Shown in pieces: positions 28,729 to 37,096 of a DNA stretch of 64,000 nucleotides. A program made the position numbers and the translations under genes. The notes under the pieces were generated by a model, which did not search any database, was not told the origin of the DNA, and was given only the letters and a program-made list of their open reading frames with translations. The first letter of the stretch is position 1, and each line of letters opens with the position of its first letter. Source of the stretch: JAFGBI01 sp964454025 (GTDB lineage: Bacteria; Myxococcota_A; Polyangia; Polyangiales; Polyangiaceae); NCBI GenBank assembly GCA_964454025.1, contig CAYVRP010000018.1, forward strand, positions 30,395 through 94,394, given 5' to 3'.

Positions 28729-30111
28729 TCAGGGTTCAGGGGTCGGCGGCGGCGGCAGCGTGGCCGAGGGGCGTCGGTTCCGGCAGGCGTCGATGCCGGA
28801 CTGCAGCGGCGGGGTGAGCTGCGATTTCGGCAGGGAGGGCGCACCCATCACGTTATGGAAGACGCGGCGGAGGTGCAGGCCGCCGCCCGTCTTGAAGCTG
28901 AGCCAGACGAACATGGCGCGGCCCTTGATCAGCGGGTACGGCACCCCTCCGCCGCGGCGGTTGTTCCACGCCCGCGAGTCGCTGCTGTTGTTGCGGTTGT
29001 CGCCGAGGACCCACACCTCGTCGGTCCCGATGTGATACGGCCCCTCCTCGTCCATCGGATCGAATCGCGCGGCGGCGTCCGGCCCGTTCTCGAAGAGGGT
29101 CCCCGGGGTGAGCGCCTCGTCCGCGGTCGCGCCGAGGCGGCCCTCCTCGTAGAGGGTGAGGTACGCGTACTCGCCGAGATACTCCATGAAGAGCAGGCCG
29201 CGCTGGCCCCGGTCGCGGCCGCCGTCGTCGCGATCGAGCACCCCGACGTAGCAGTACGGGACCATCCAGCCGTTGATGAACGGGTGACCCGCGCGCACGA
29301 CCAGGGTGTCGCCGGGGAAGGCGATCGCGCGCTTGATGTAGTCGTCGGCGCGGTTCTCGGGGAATTCGAAGACCATCACGTCGCCGCGCCGCGGGGGCAG
29401 GCGCTGAAACAGGCGCTGCTCCGTGAACGGGATCGGCGGCCCGTAGGCGAGCTTGTTGACGAAGATGTGATCCTGGATCTGAAGCGTCGGGAGCATCGAT
29501 CCGCTGGGGATCTTGAAGGCCTCCACCACGAAGGCGCGGAGGATGACGGCCACCAGGACCGCGATCGCGATCGATTCCGCGTACTCGCGCAGCTCGCTCT
29601 TGCGCCACCGGCCGAGGTGGCGCGCCACCAGCGCGGTCGCCCGCTCGTGGGCCGCCACGAAGTCGGCCTCGACGAAGGGCTCCCCCTCGGCCGCGGCGCG
29701 CAGGTCTTCGAGCGCTCCCGCGAGCTCGTCTCGACCCGCCGCCGGGATCTCGCGCTCCACCGCGCGTCGGTGACGGCGCAGCAGCCGCCCGGCCTCGTCG
29801 AGCAGCTGGAACGCCTGCTCGTGATCGCGCCGGAGTCGGTCGGGGACGTCGGGGCGTCCGCCCGCGTCGGCCAGGCGCGCGAGCGGGAGCCGGTGTCGCC
29901 ACCGGTACAGCGTCATCTCGAAGAGGGTGAAGAACACGATCAACGCCGGGAGGCGCTGATCGTGCAGCAGGAAGCGGAAGCGGGCGATCAGACCCGGCGC
30001 GAAGGCGTCCTCCGCCTTGAGGAGCTCCACCGTCGCCCACGCGAGCAACAGCGGCACCAGGACGAACCAGAGTACCCAGAAGGCGGAACGGAGCAGCTTC
30101 GAACGTTGCAC
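28729..30111 (-). CDS. lepB: Signal peptidase I with extended N-terminus
   Basis: A 460-residue inner-membrane protease that removes signal peptides from exported proteins. The catalytic serine is Ser205 in IPSGSMLPTL and the general base is Lys260 in DDYIKRAIAFPGD. The late box WVLGDNRNNSSDSR is also intact. These sit on the periplasmic side after the helix at about 178-199 (AESIAIAVLVAVILRAFVVE). Unlike the usual 250-320-residue enzymes, it carries about 175 extra N-terminal residues: two hydrophobic helices (about 10-30 and 53-70) and a charged helical region (about 90-175) rich in Arg and Glu. The start is GTG 30111. The C-terminal tail (LPPPPTPEP) is Pro-rich. Expected substrates include the many Sec-exported proteins of this genome. 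Confidence 0.94.
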   Translation of the reverse strand: MQRSKLLRSAFWVLWFVLVPLLLAWATVELLKAEDAFAPGLIARFRFLLHDQRLPALIVFFTLFEMTLYRWRHRLPLARLADAGGRPDVPDRLRRDHEQAFQLLDEAGRLLRRHRRAVEREIPAAGRDELAGALEDLRAAAEGEPFVEADFVAAHERATALVARHLGRWRKSELREYAESIAIAVLVAVILRAFVVEAFKIPSGSMLPTLQIQDHIFVNKLAYGPPIPFTEQRLFQRLPPRRGDVMVFEFPENRADDYIKRAIAFPGDTLVVRAGHPFINGWMVPYCYVGVLDRDDGGRDRGQRGLLFMEYLGEYAYLTLYEEGRLGATADEALTPGTLFENGPDAAARFDPMDEEGPYHIGTDEVWVLGDNRNNSSDSRAWNNRRGGGVPYPLIKGRAMFVWLSFKTGGGLHLRRVFHNVMGAPSLPKSQLTPPLQSGIDACRNRRPSATLPPPPTPEP

Positions 30112-30214
30112 GGGCGTCGCGCGAGGAGGCTCGCCTTCTACTCGGGCGGGCCGGGAACGGCAACCCGGGAAGGTCCTGTTCCCTTCCGGGACCAGCGCGG
30201 CGTCGCCCGGGCCT

Positions 30215-31315
30215 TCACCGCGCCTTGCCGGCTTGGACCAACAAGTCGATCTTCGCCGCTCGGTCGCCGGTCGCGCCGGCGTCGGGGCTCGCCCGGCCGA
30301 CCCCGGCCGCGTTGTCGAGGACGAGGTAGTAGATGCCCTCCGGCAGGGGGATCGTGCGCCGGTACGGCTGGCCCGCCGTCAGCGTGTCCTCGAACAGGGG
30401 CGCGGCCACGAGGGCGGCGGGCCCGGGTCGGCTCACGAAGGTGCCCGTCATCTGGTCGGCGTAGGCCTTGCTCAGCACGAACAGATCGACCGCGGCCGTG
30501 CCCTCGAGGGTCGCGGTGACGTGCAAGGCCTGGCGTCGCCCCGTGATCTCGAAGCCGCCGACGTAGTCCTGCTGCCCCGAATGGATCTCGGTGGTCGCGT
30601 TCGCGAGCGTAAGGTAGCGCGAGCGCTCGATGGTGAAGGGTGCGTAGGGCAGCTCACCCTTGGGGACGAACCCCATCCCGAAGCTGACCTCGCCCTTGGC
30701 GCTCCGCCGGATCACCGTGAACCCGCGCTGGAGCTGCCCCCGCAGGATCGCGGTCCCGACGTCGTTGGCGTTGACGCCGAGCGCCGTCATGGTGGAGCTG
30801 GCGGCGCCGGACTCGATGAGGATCGTCTGGACGCTGGCCGCGTTCACGCTGCGCGGCCGGAAATAGACGTACATGGCCCCCCCGTGGAGCTGGAAGTCGG
30901 GGGCGTACTCGATGACCCCGGAGGAGGTGAAGCCGACTCGTCGGGTGATGGAGCTCCACGCGTATCCCCGCCCGGAGTACTGCAGGACGAGCGACTGCCG
31001 GGCGTCGTCGTCGATGACCTGCGAGCCGCACGCGTCGGCGAAGAAGCGGCCGCTCACCGGCTCGTCGTCGCGCATGGCCAGGGGGCTCCCCCGTCGGCTC
31101 ATCTCGCGGCAGAGCTCGTCGAGCCCGAACTGCAGGATGTCGAAGCGGAGCGTCTTGTTGCGCGGGTCGTTGACCACGCCCGGCCCGACCACCTTGACCA
31201 ACGACTCCCGCCCCGCGCAGCCGAGCGCCGCGCAGAGCAGGCCGGAGAACCCGAGGCCTCGCAGCGCGGCGACGACGCGTCGCCTCGTCCGGAGCGCTGA
31301 CACGGACCGCAGCAT
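30215..31315 (-). CDS. Lipoprotein of unknown function
   Basis: A 366-residue protein. ATG 31315 is chosen because it gives a basic N-region (MLRSVSALRTRRRVVAALRG) and a hydrophobic core ending in lipobox AALGC. The mature part has a well-conserved feel: KVVGPGVVNDPRNKTLRFDI followed by LQFGLDELCREMSRRGSPLA, then beta-rich segments such as GAMYVYFRPRSVNAASVQTI and a C-terminal half with FEITGRRQALHVTATLEGTA that looks like a beta-sandwich. Five residues before the end it reads KIDLLVQAG. I do not recognise a named family. It sits 103 bases upstream of signal peptidase I on the same strand and might be cotranscribed with it. Periplasmic or outer-membrane location is inferred from the signal. 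Confidence 0.8.
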   Translation of the reverse strand: MLRSVSALRTRRRVVAALRGLGFSGLLCAALGCAGRESLVKVVGPGVVNDPRNKTLRFDILQFGLDELCREMSRRGSPLAMRDDEPVSGRFFADACGSQVIDDDARQSLVLQYSGRGYAWSSITRRVGFTSSGVIEYAPDFQLHGGAMYVYFRPRSVNAASVQTILIESGAASSTMTALGVNANDVGTAILRGQLQRGFTVIRRSAKGEVSFGMGFVPKGELPYAPFTIERSRYLTLANATTEIHSGQQDYVGGFEITGRRQALHVTATLEGTAAVDLFVLSKAYADQMTGTFVSRPGPAALVAAPLFEDTLTAGQPYRRTIPLPEGIYYLVLDNAAGVGRASPDAGATGDRAAKIDLLVQAGKAR

Positions 31316-32395
31316 CGCTCGGCGCTGGCGCGAAATCCACCGGGGTCGCGCGGAGTGCCGGCCACTCGGCCGCTCGGCGGTCGCGAGTGGGAACCTCCTG
31401 GTGGGGCGGCTGCAGCCCCTTCGCCCGCGACACCGCACCGGCGAGGCTCCCCGGGGCGGGGCCGCCCGACGCACCGCGCGGGCGCTCGTGAGGGTGGCGT
31501 GCGCGGGCGTGGTCGCCGCCCCGGGGAGGGCGCGCCGTGGAGACACGCACGCTGCGGCGCGGTGGGAGTCTTCCGGCTCGTCCTCCGCCGTCTCCTCGCG
31601 CGTGGCCGCGGGACGAAGCTGCCCGACGCCCATCGGCGGCGCCAGCGTCCTCCGCGCAGCGGGGCGTGTGCGGGACAACGCGGAGGGGCAGCGCCCCCCT
31701 CGGGGTCACCCGGGCGCGAGCCGCGATGGTAGGCTCCGGCCATGATGCGTCTCGACGCGACGGGCGCTTCGATCCCCCTGGGGGCCGGTGCGTCTGCCGC
31801 TCGCTGCGCTTCTCCGGCGGGTGCGAGTCCCGCCCCGGTAGGCGTCGGAGCGCCGGGCAGGCGCGATGGAATGGCGGGCAAGACCGGACTTGACTACTCC
31901 GGCGGCCGTAGGCCGCGCGACCCGGCGCGAGAACCGCGCCGCCGCCTCTGGGTCGCGGCCAGGCGGGCTCCTGGACGCCGCTTTCGCGCGCCGTACGACC
32001 CGGGCTTCAAGGGCGACGTCCTCCCCGACCCCGTGCTGCGGGGTCGGGGCGACTGCTTTCGCGCCGGGGATGCCGCTCCGCGCTTCGACCAGCTCGATGG
32101 CCACCTCTGGCGGCGGCTCCGTGCCCCGCGTGTGATGCGGAACGCGTCGACACCTCCACGCCGGCGAGGCCGACCGCTGGACGCGCGACTGCTTCCACGC
32201 GCTCGGCCTTCACCGCCTGCGCGGGTCCGTCCGCCATCCGGCGCAGCCCTTCGGGAACCAGGAGGCCGCGCAGTGCCGCTGCCCGGGAGGCCACCGGCAA
32301 GCCGTGTGCAGAAAACCCGCGCGCACGGCTCGAACGGGGGTCTTGCTCTCTTACTCCCTGGCGTCTGCCGGGGGGAGGGATAGAAGGATCTACCC
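31316..32395. other. 1.08-kb intergenic region with three hairpins and a possible decayed gene
   Basis: This is the largest gap in the window, between divergent genes. It holds three strong inverted repeats: GGCGGG/CCCGCC with a seven-base loop at 31816-31834, a perfect 11-base-pair hairpin CCCCGACCCCG/CGGGGTCGGGG at 32023-32049, and a 10-base repeat with one mismatch at 32300-32330. On the minus strand two overlapping frames (about 32300-32120, then about 32120-31900) contain coding-like text (MADGPAQAVKAERVEAVA, then EVAIELVEARSGIPGAKAVA). They would need a frameshift to join and use more A-ending codons than neighbouring genes. This could be a decayed or foreign gene, or a structured leader. 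No intact gene is supported. Confidence 0.45.
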
Positions 32396-34240
32396 ATGGC
32401 GACCATCCGGTACTACCCCTCGGACGGGGCACCCGTGCTCTTCGGGGTCCACAAGCCCGTGACGACGATCGGCCGCGAGCTCGGCAACGACGTCCACGTG
32501 GCGGATCCGTCCGTCGCCGACCACCACGTCCAGATCGTGTTCAACGGCCGCGATTTCCAGTTGGAGGAGGTGGACCGGACCGCGGAGATCCTCATCAACG
32601 GCAAGAAGAAGCGGCGCGCGCGGCTGGTCAACGGCGATCGGATCACGCTCGGTCACGCCCAGCTCGGCTTCAGCATGTTCTCGGAGGTGGCGCCGGACGG
32701 CGTCGGCGGCGAGCGCCAGCGCCACGCCGCGGACGAGATGGCCTGGGTGCGGCGGCTGCACTCGTTCAGCGAGCGGCTGATGACGAGCCGCGACGTCGAC
32801 AGCGTCCTCGAGGCGTTGCTCGACGACGTCATCGAGCTCACCGGCGCCGGCCGGGGCGTCGTCCTGCTCGTGGAGCCCGGGGACGCGGAGGTGCGCACAC
32901 CGCGGGTGCGCGCCTCGCGGAACGTGCAGCGGGAGGTCATCGAGGATCCGAGCGGTCAGATCAGCGACAGCATCGTCCGGCAGGTGATCGAGTCGCGCCG
33001 TCCGGTAATCGTGAGCGACGCGCTCACCGACACGACCTTCGGCAAGAGCGAGAGCGTGGTGGCGCTCAAGCTGTCCAGCGTGATGTGCGTGCCCCTGCTG
33101 AGCCAGGGTGACGTCATCGGCGCGCTCTACGTGGGTAACGACGAGGTGAAGCACCTGTTCGAGCGGACGCAGCTCGAGATGCTGACCATCTTCGCCGGTC
33201 AGGCCTCGCTCATCCTGCAGAACGCCATCCTGTTGAGCGCGCTCCGCGCCGACAAGGAGAAGCTCAGCGCCGAGCTCAAGGACAAGCGCTTCGGTGAGAT
33301 CATCGGCGCCTGCCCCTCGATGCAGGAGGTCTTCCGGAAGCTCCAGAAGGTGGCCGCCACCGACATCAGCGTCCTCATCACGGGCGAAACCGGCACTGGT
33401 AAGGAGCTCATCGCCCGCGAGCTGCACCGGCGCAGCAACCGCGCGCAGGGGCCGTTCGTCACCGTCAATTGCGGGGCGATCCCGGAGAACCTGATGGAGA
33501 GCGAGATGTTCGGCCACGTGAAGGGTGCCTTCACGGGGGCCGTCGCCAGCCGGCCCGGCAAGTTCCAGCAGGCCGATTCGGGGACGCTCTTCCTCGACGA
33601 GATCGGCGAGCTGACGCTCCAGCTCCAGGTGAAGCTGCTGCGGGCGATCCAGGAGCACGTCGTCTTCCGGGTGGGGGACAACCGGCCGGAGAAATGCGAC
33701 ATCCGCATCGTCGCCGCCACCAACCGCGAGCTGGACGAGATGATCAAGACCGGTGAGTTCCGAGAGGACCTGTACTACCGGCTCAACGTGGTCAACCTCT
33801 GGCTGCCGCCCCTGCGCGACCGGGGCGACGATCTGTTCATCATCGCGCGCGCCCTGCTCAGCAAGTACGCCGACGAGCTCGGGAGCCCCGTGCGCGGCTT
33901 CTCGCCCCAGGCGCTCGCCGCCATCAGGAAGTACGCCTGGCCAGGCAACATCCGGCAGCTCGAGAACCGGATCAAGAAGGCCCTGGTGCTCTGCGACAAG
34001 ACGCTGCTCGGGCCGGAGGATCTCGACCTCGGGCCGGAGGCGCAGCAGCCCATCCTCCCGCTCGAGAAGGCGAAGGAGGACTTCCAGCGGCGGTACGTCC
34101 TCGAGGTGCTCGAGCGGAATAACGGGAACCGCACCCAGACCGCGAGGGACCTGGGGGTCGATCCGCGCACCATCTTCCGCTACCTGGAGAAGGAGTCGAA
34201 CCCGCTCCCGAGCGGCGCTGGCGGCCACGAGCGCGAGTGA
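32396..34240 (+). CDS. FHA-GAF sigma54-dependent activator (enhancer-binding protein)
   Basis: A 614-residue regulator from ATG 32396 (AAGGA upstream). The domains in order are FHA (about residues 12-95, IGRELGNDVHVAD), GAF (about 130-285, ending EMLTIFAGQASLILQNAIL), AAA+ (about 300-535) with Walker A GETGTGKE (330-337), GAFTGA loop (377-382), Walker B TLFLDEIGEL and the R-finger region EDLYYRLNVVNLWLPPLRDR, and a Fis-type helix-turn-helix (about 570-605, NNGNRTQTARDLGVDPRTIF). It should activate sigma54 promoters in response to a phosphoprotein and a GAF signal. The FHA domain lacks the usual Ser-Arg-x-His phosphate site (it reads SVADHHV), so phosphothreonine binding may be altered. It is preceded by a long intergenic region and has no operon partner of known function. 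Confidence 0.95.
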   Translation: MATIRYYPSDGAPVLFGVHKPVTTIGRELGNDVHVADPSVADHHVQIVFNGRDFQLEEVDRTAEILINGKKKRRARLVNGDRITLGHAQLGFSMFSEVAPDGVGGERQRHAADEMAWVRRLHSFSERLMTSRDVDSVLEALLDDVIELTGAGRGVVLLVEPGDAEVRTPRVRASRNVQREVIEDPSGQISDSIVRQVIESRRPVIVSDALTDTTFGKSESVVALKLSSVMCVPLLSQGDVIGALYVGNDEVKHLFERTQLEMLTIFAGQASLILQNAILLSALRADKEKLSAELKDKRFGEIIGACPSMQEVFRKLQKVAATDISVLITGETGTGKELIARELHRRSNRAQGPFVTVNCGAIPENLMESEMFGHVKGAFTGAVASRPGKFQQADSGTLFLDEIGELTLQLQVKLLRAIQEHVVFRVGDNRPEKCDIRIVAATNRELDEMIKTGEFREDLYYRLNVVNLWLPPLRDRGDDLFIIARALLSKYADELGSPVRGFSPQALAAIRKYAWPGNIRQLENRIKKALVLCDKTLLGPEDLDLGPEAQQPILPLEKAKEDFQRRYVLEVLERNNGNRTQTARDLGVDPRTIFRYLEKESNPLPSGAGGHERE

Positions 34241-34359
34241 AGACGGCGATCCCCGCCGCGCGCGCCCCCGACCCGCGCGCGCCCTTGACCTCGGGGCGCG
34301 CAAGAACTTGGCCCAGCCCCCGGACCGGGCGCACGTCTTGGAGTGGGAGGTGCCGTTCG

Positions 34360-34524
34360 ATGCTGGAGATCTGGGGGGACCATGGGGGGATCGTGATCGT
34401 CGTCGCTGCCCTCGAGGCCCTCGCGCTCGGGGTCCTGCTGCTCCGCCCCGCCCGGCGAGGGGGCTCCTCGCTGGTGGCGGGCGCGACCCGGCTGGGGCTG
34501 CGCGCCCGGACGTCGCATCGCTGA
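34360..34524 (+). CDS. Small single-span membrane protein
   Basis: A 54-residue frame from ATG 34360, preceded by GGGAGGTG seven bases before the start. The protein is MLEIWGDHGG, then one hydrophobic helix (IVIVVAALEALALGVLLL), then a basic tail (RPARRGG to RARTSHR), which predicts a membrane anchor with its C-terminus in the cytoplasm. A longer version from GTG 34237 would overlap the activator stop but adds unconvincing sequence. No family is recognised. The strong ribosome binding site and clean helix are the only support. Confidence 0.45.
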   Translation: MLEIWGDHGGIVIVVAALEALALGVLLLRPARRGGSSLVAGATRLGLRARTSHR

Positions 34525-34629
34525 ACTCGTTCGGCGCCTGTGGCCGGCGCTGACCCGGCGTCCTTCGCCCCGTCGAGCCCCCCTTCATCTCCTGCCGCGG
34601 CGGGCGGCGCCGGGGCCGGAACCCGGCGC

Positions 34630-36549
34630 TCAGTGCATCTCGCCGACGACCCAGGCGAAGGCTGGAACCAGCACCTCTTCCGGGGAGGCGCCGCCCTCGG
34701 AGGGAGTCCCGTCCTCGCCGATGCGGAAGCCGTGGTCGCCGAAGACGAAGGCCAGGGTGCGGGGCGCGAGGCGACCGAGGCAGTCCGAGAGCGCGCCCGC
34801 CGCCGCCGTCGCCAGATCGTCGAGCTCGACCGCGCTCAGCGGGTTCCGCTCCGCGAGGCGGGTCGCGATGAGGTCGAGCTTGAGCAGGTCACGGTGCCCG
34901 GCCTTGATGCGGCGTGGGGTCGCCGCGGCCCGTCCACGGGCGACCGGGAGGGTCGTCTCCGGGACCCGGTGCACGTCTTTGAGCCCCTCCGGGCCGCGGG
35001 CGATGAGGTCGAGCTGGGTGGCCGTCGTGGTGGGTAGGGCCGACCAGAGCAGGAGCCGCTCAGCGAGCGCGGCCCGCCGCTCCAGGCGCTCCTGCAGCCG
35101 CCCGTGCATCCTCAGGCCGAGGTCGAAGCGCATCCCATCCACCAGGATGAGCTGGGTCGCCCGGGCACCGTGCAGGCGGGCGAGGCGCTGGGCGAGCTCG
35201 GGGACGTCCAGCACCATGCTCGGGCGCTTCCCGCGCGCACGCAGGGCGTCGAAGGCCGCGCTGTAGCGCTTCGCGAAGCTCGCTGCCCAGGCGGCCGCGA
35301 GCTCTTGCGAGCGCGCGTCCGCGAGGCCGTGGGCGCGCGCGTCACGCAAGGGCAGGTAGGTCGAGACGAACATGCGCGCGACGGCCGCGAGCGGCGTCGG
35401 GCCACGGGTCGCGTCGAGCTCCTCGACCCAAGCCGGCCAGCGGGAGGCCGCGTCCGGGACCAAGGGTAGGGGTGCCGGGGGCTCGCTTGCCTCGCGCCGA
35501 GGGCGCTCGCGCGCGCTGCCGGCCCCGGCGCCGCCCAAGTCGCCCGTCTCGGGCGGGGAGGGGGTGGCGCTTCGTGGCACCGTGACTTCGTTCTCGGTGC
35601 CGGGCGTCGCCCCGGACGAGGCGCGCGGCGGCAGCGGGGCCGCGTGCTGCCCCAGCAGCGGCTCCGGCTTCGTGGCGCTCGGCGCCGCGCTCGTCGGGTC
35701 GGGCGGCGCCGAGCCTGGCTCGACGCCGTAACGGGGCTCGGCCGGGTCGGGAGCCCGGCGGCGCGGCGGGCGGGGGATATGCCTGGTCGGCGGCAACGCC
35801 GGCCCCGCCCCCTTCGGTGGGGATGACGGCGCGTCGAGCTCGAGCTCCAGCTCGAGGGGGGCGATGGGCGCAGCCGCTCCGGTCCTCGTCTCACTCGGGG
35901 AAGCGCTTGCGGTGCCGGCCGGGTGCGTCGGACCCGGAGCGACCGCGGGCGGCTGCTCGGTGAGCTCCATCGCGGCGACGCTCGCCGCGACCTCGGGGGC
36001 CGGGGCCGGCGCGGGCTCCGCCGGCGTTCCGGCGTCGCGGGCCGGCGCGGGCGCGGGCTCCTCGAGCAGACTGGCGAGGGGCACCGGCGGTCCGTAGACG
36101 CCGAGCTGCCGGTCACGCTCGGCGAAGAACAGCCGAACCGGCCGCTCCCGCGTCGCCGCGATCCACCAGCGCAGCACGGCACTGTCCTCCGCGTCCAGCG
36201 CCCCCGCGAGATTCGCGATCCCGTCGAGCGCCGGCAGCGCGATCGCGATCCCCGCGGCGCCGATGAGGCGGGCGCGATAGAGCTGATCGCCGAGGGTGGC
36301 GTCGAGCAGGCTCGCCGCGCCGACGCCGGACGGTGCCGCCCCGCGCCGGGCGAGCGTGTCCTCCACTGCCTCCTCGATCGCCAGCGCCAGCCGCCCGCGG
36401 CGGGCGGGCCCCGGAGCGGGCACGGTGACACCCAGGAAGCCTTCGCGCTCGGCGACGCCGAGCGCCGCGTCAATCGTCGTATCCGCCACCAGATCTGCCT
36501 CGCCGAGCGGGCGGGCCGCGGCGGGCGAGGTCGTCGAGGCGCACGTCAT
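34630..36549 (-). CDS. PglZ/alkaline-phosphatase-superfamily protein with Pro/Ala-rich linker
   Basis: A 639-residue cytoplasmic protein from ATG 36549. Residues 1-165 form an alpha-helical domain (IDAALGVAEREGFLGVTVPA; LRWWIAATRERPVRLFFAER) of unknown type. Residues about 170-400 are a Pro/Ala/Ser-rich, low-complexity linker. The C-terminal domain (about 400-639) has the marks of the alkaline-phosphatase-like metalloenzyme fold seen in PglZ: strand LILVDGMRFDL (Asp471), a Thr-rich candidate nucleophile loop ALPTTTATQ (about 505-512), and FVFGDHGFRIG (Asp605, His606) followed by an EEVLVPAFAWV strand. It could hydrolyse a phosphate ester. The usual partners of PglZ in BREX defence (BrxC ATPase, methylase) are absent around it. 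No operon partners are present and the start lacks a strong ribosome binding site. Family placement is moderately sure; function is not known. Confidence 0.72.
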   Translation of the reverse strand: MTCASTTSPAAARPLGEADLVADTTIDAALGVAEREGFLGVTVPAPGPARRGRLALAIEEAVEDTLARRGAAPSGVGAASLLDATLGDQLYRARLIGAAGIAIALPALDGIANLAGALDAEDSAVLRWWIAATRERPVRLFFAERDRQLGVYGPPVPLASLLEEPAPAPARDAGTPAEPAPAPAPEVAASVAAMELTEQPPAVAPGPTHPAGTASASPSETRTGAAAPIAPLELELELDAPSSPPKGAGPALPPTRHIPRPPRRRAPDPAEPRYGVEPGSAPPDPTSAAPSATKPEPLLGQHAAPLPPRASSGATPGTENEVTVPRSATPSPPETGDLGGAGAGSARERPRREASEPPAPLPLVPDAASRWPAWVEELDATRGPTPLAAVARMFVSTYLPLRDARAHGLADARSQELAAAWAASFAKRYSAAFDALRARGKRPSMVLDVPELAQRLARLHGARATQLILVDGMRFDLGLRMHGRLQERLERRAALAERLLLWSALPTTTATQLDLIARGPEGLKDVHRVPETTLPVARGRAAATPRRIKAGHRDLLKLDLIATRLAERNPLSAVELDDLATAAAGALSDCLGRLAPRTLAFVFGDHGFRIGEDGTPSEGGASPEEVLVPAFAWVVGEMH

Positions 36550-36747
36550 GGCGAAGCAATGGCCGATCGGCCGCCGACGGCCCAATTTTTGGCCGACGTC
36601 GGGTGCTTCCCCCCGCGCGTCAGGCCCGCTGCCTCGGGGAACGGACGCGGCGCGGTCGCCGCGCCGGTCCCCTGGTGTCCGCCGCGCCGCCGCCGCGCCC
36701 GCTCGAGCCGACGCGAGTTCGGGACGCGCACGTCCCGTCGCGAGCCG

Positions 36748-36775
36748 TTGACGGTTCGGCTGGAGGCGGTAGGAT
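36748..36775 (+). promoter_or_regulatory. Housekeeping sigma promoter of the 6S RNA gene
   Basis: TTGACG at 36748-36753 and TAGGAT at 36770-36775, separated by 16 bases, form the best housekeeping-type promoter in this part of the window. Seven to eight bases after the -10 lies A36783, where the terminal stem of the 6S RNA begins, so promoter and RNA define each other. Confidence 0.75.
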
Positions 36776-36782
36776 TTCCCCC

Positions 36783-36980
36783 AGTTCCCTCTGCGGAGCG
36801 CGACTGGCGCCAAGCTACGAACCCCACACAAGGCATCGAACCAGGGAGGCGAGATCTCGGTGGAGCGCTAGGCCCGGACCAGTCTCACCGGGAAGCCAGA
36901 AGCCGCGACGAGCCTTCCACCTAGCGAAGCTAGGGGTTCGAGCTTAGCGTCGCCCAGACGGCTCAGGCGGTAAGGAACCC
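36783..36980 (+). ncRNA. ssrS: 6S RNA
   Basis: About 198 bases. 6S RNA mimics an open promoter and binds the housekeeping RNA polymerase. Three things support the call. First, the 3' half carries the conserved 6S core: a small hairpin CCCGG-loop-CCGGG followed directly by AAGCC, then GCGACGAGCCTTCCACCT, a short hairpin CTAGCGAAGCTAG and GGGTTCGAGC, matching the order in the E. coli RNA (CGACGA, CACCTTG, AAGGGTTCAAGG). Second, the ends pair: GTTCC at 36784-36788 with GGAAC at 36974-36978, and GGCG with CGCC further in. Third, a housekeeping promoter lies immediately upstream and a perfect hairpin follows. Its length is typical (180-200). The usual partner gene for 5-formyltetrahydrofolate cyclo-ligase is not next to it. 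The exact 5' and 3' ends are approximate. Confidence 0.85.
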
Positions 36981-36982
36981 AT

Positions 36983-37015
36983 GAACGGGCCGACGGGCGA
37001 ACCGCCGGCCCGTTC
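36983..37015 (+). terminator. Intrinsic terminator of the 6S RNA gene
   Basis: GAACGGGCCG at 36983-36992 pairs perfectly with CGGCCCGTTC at 37006-37015, a ten-base-pair stem with a 13-base loop, followed by GCCTTGTCC. It begins three bases after the closing stem of the 6S RNA. Confidence 0.7.
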
Positions 37016-37096
37016 GCCTTGTCCGGCCGACGGAGCCGGTACCGTCCCGGTGTTCGGCCTTCCGTCATCGGCCGGCCTCGACTAGCTTCGCGCCTC

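Noticed and set aside
31816..31834. A tRNA T-arm-like hairpin (GGCGGG, TGCGAGT, CCCGCC)
   Set aside because: No acceptor stem, D-arm or anticodon arm pairs with it at suitable distances, and the T-loop has G instead of T at its second position.
34523..34532. GAAC, two bases, GTTC as a second LexA box
   Set aside because: Half-site spacing differs from the lexA site, and it overlaps the end of a small reading frame with no SOS gene nearby.
34630..36549. A BREX or Pgl phage-defence island around the PglZ-like gene
   Set aside because: No methylase, BrxC-type ATPase, BrxL or other defence gene is found within the window; neighbours are a sigma54 activator and 6S RNA.
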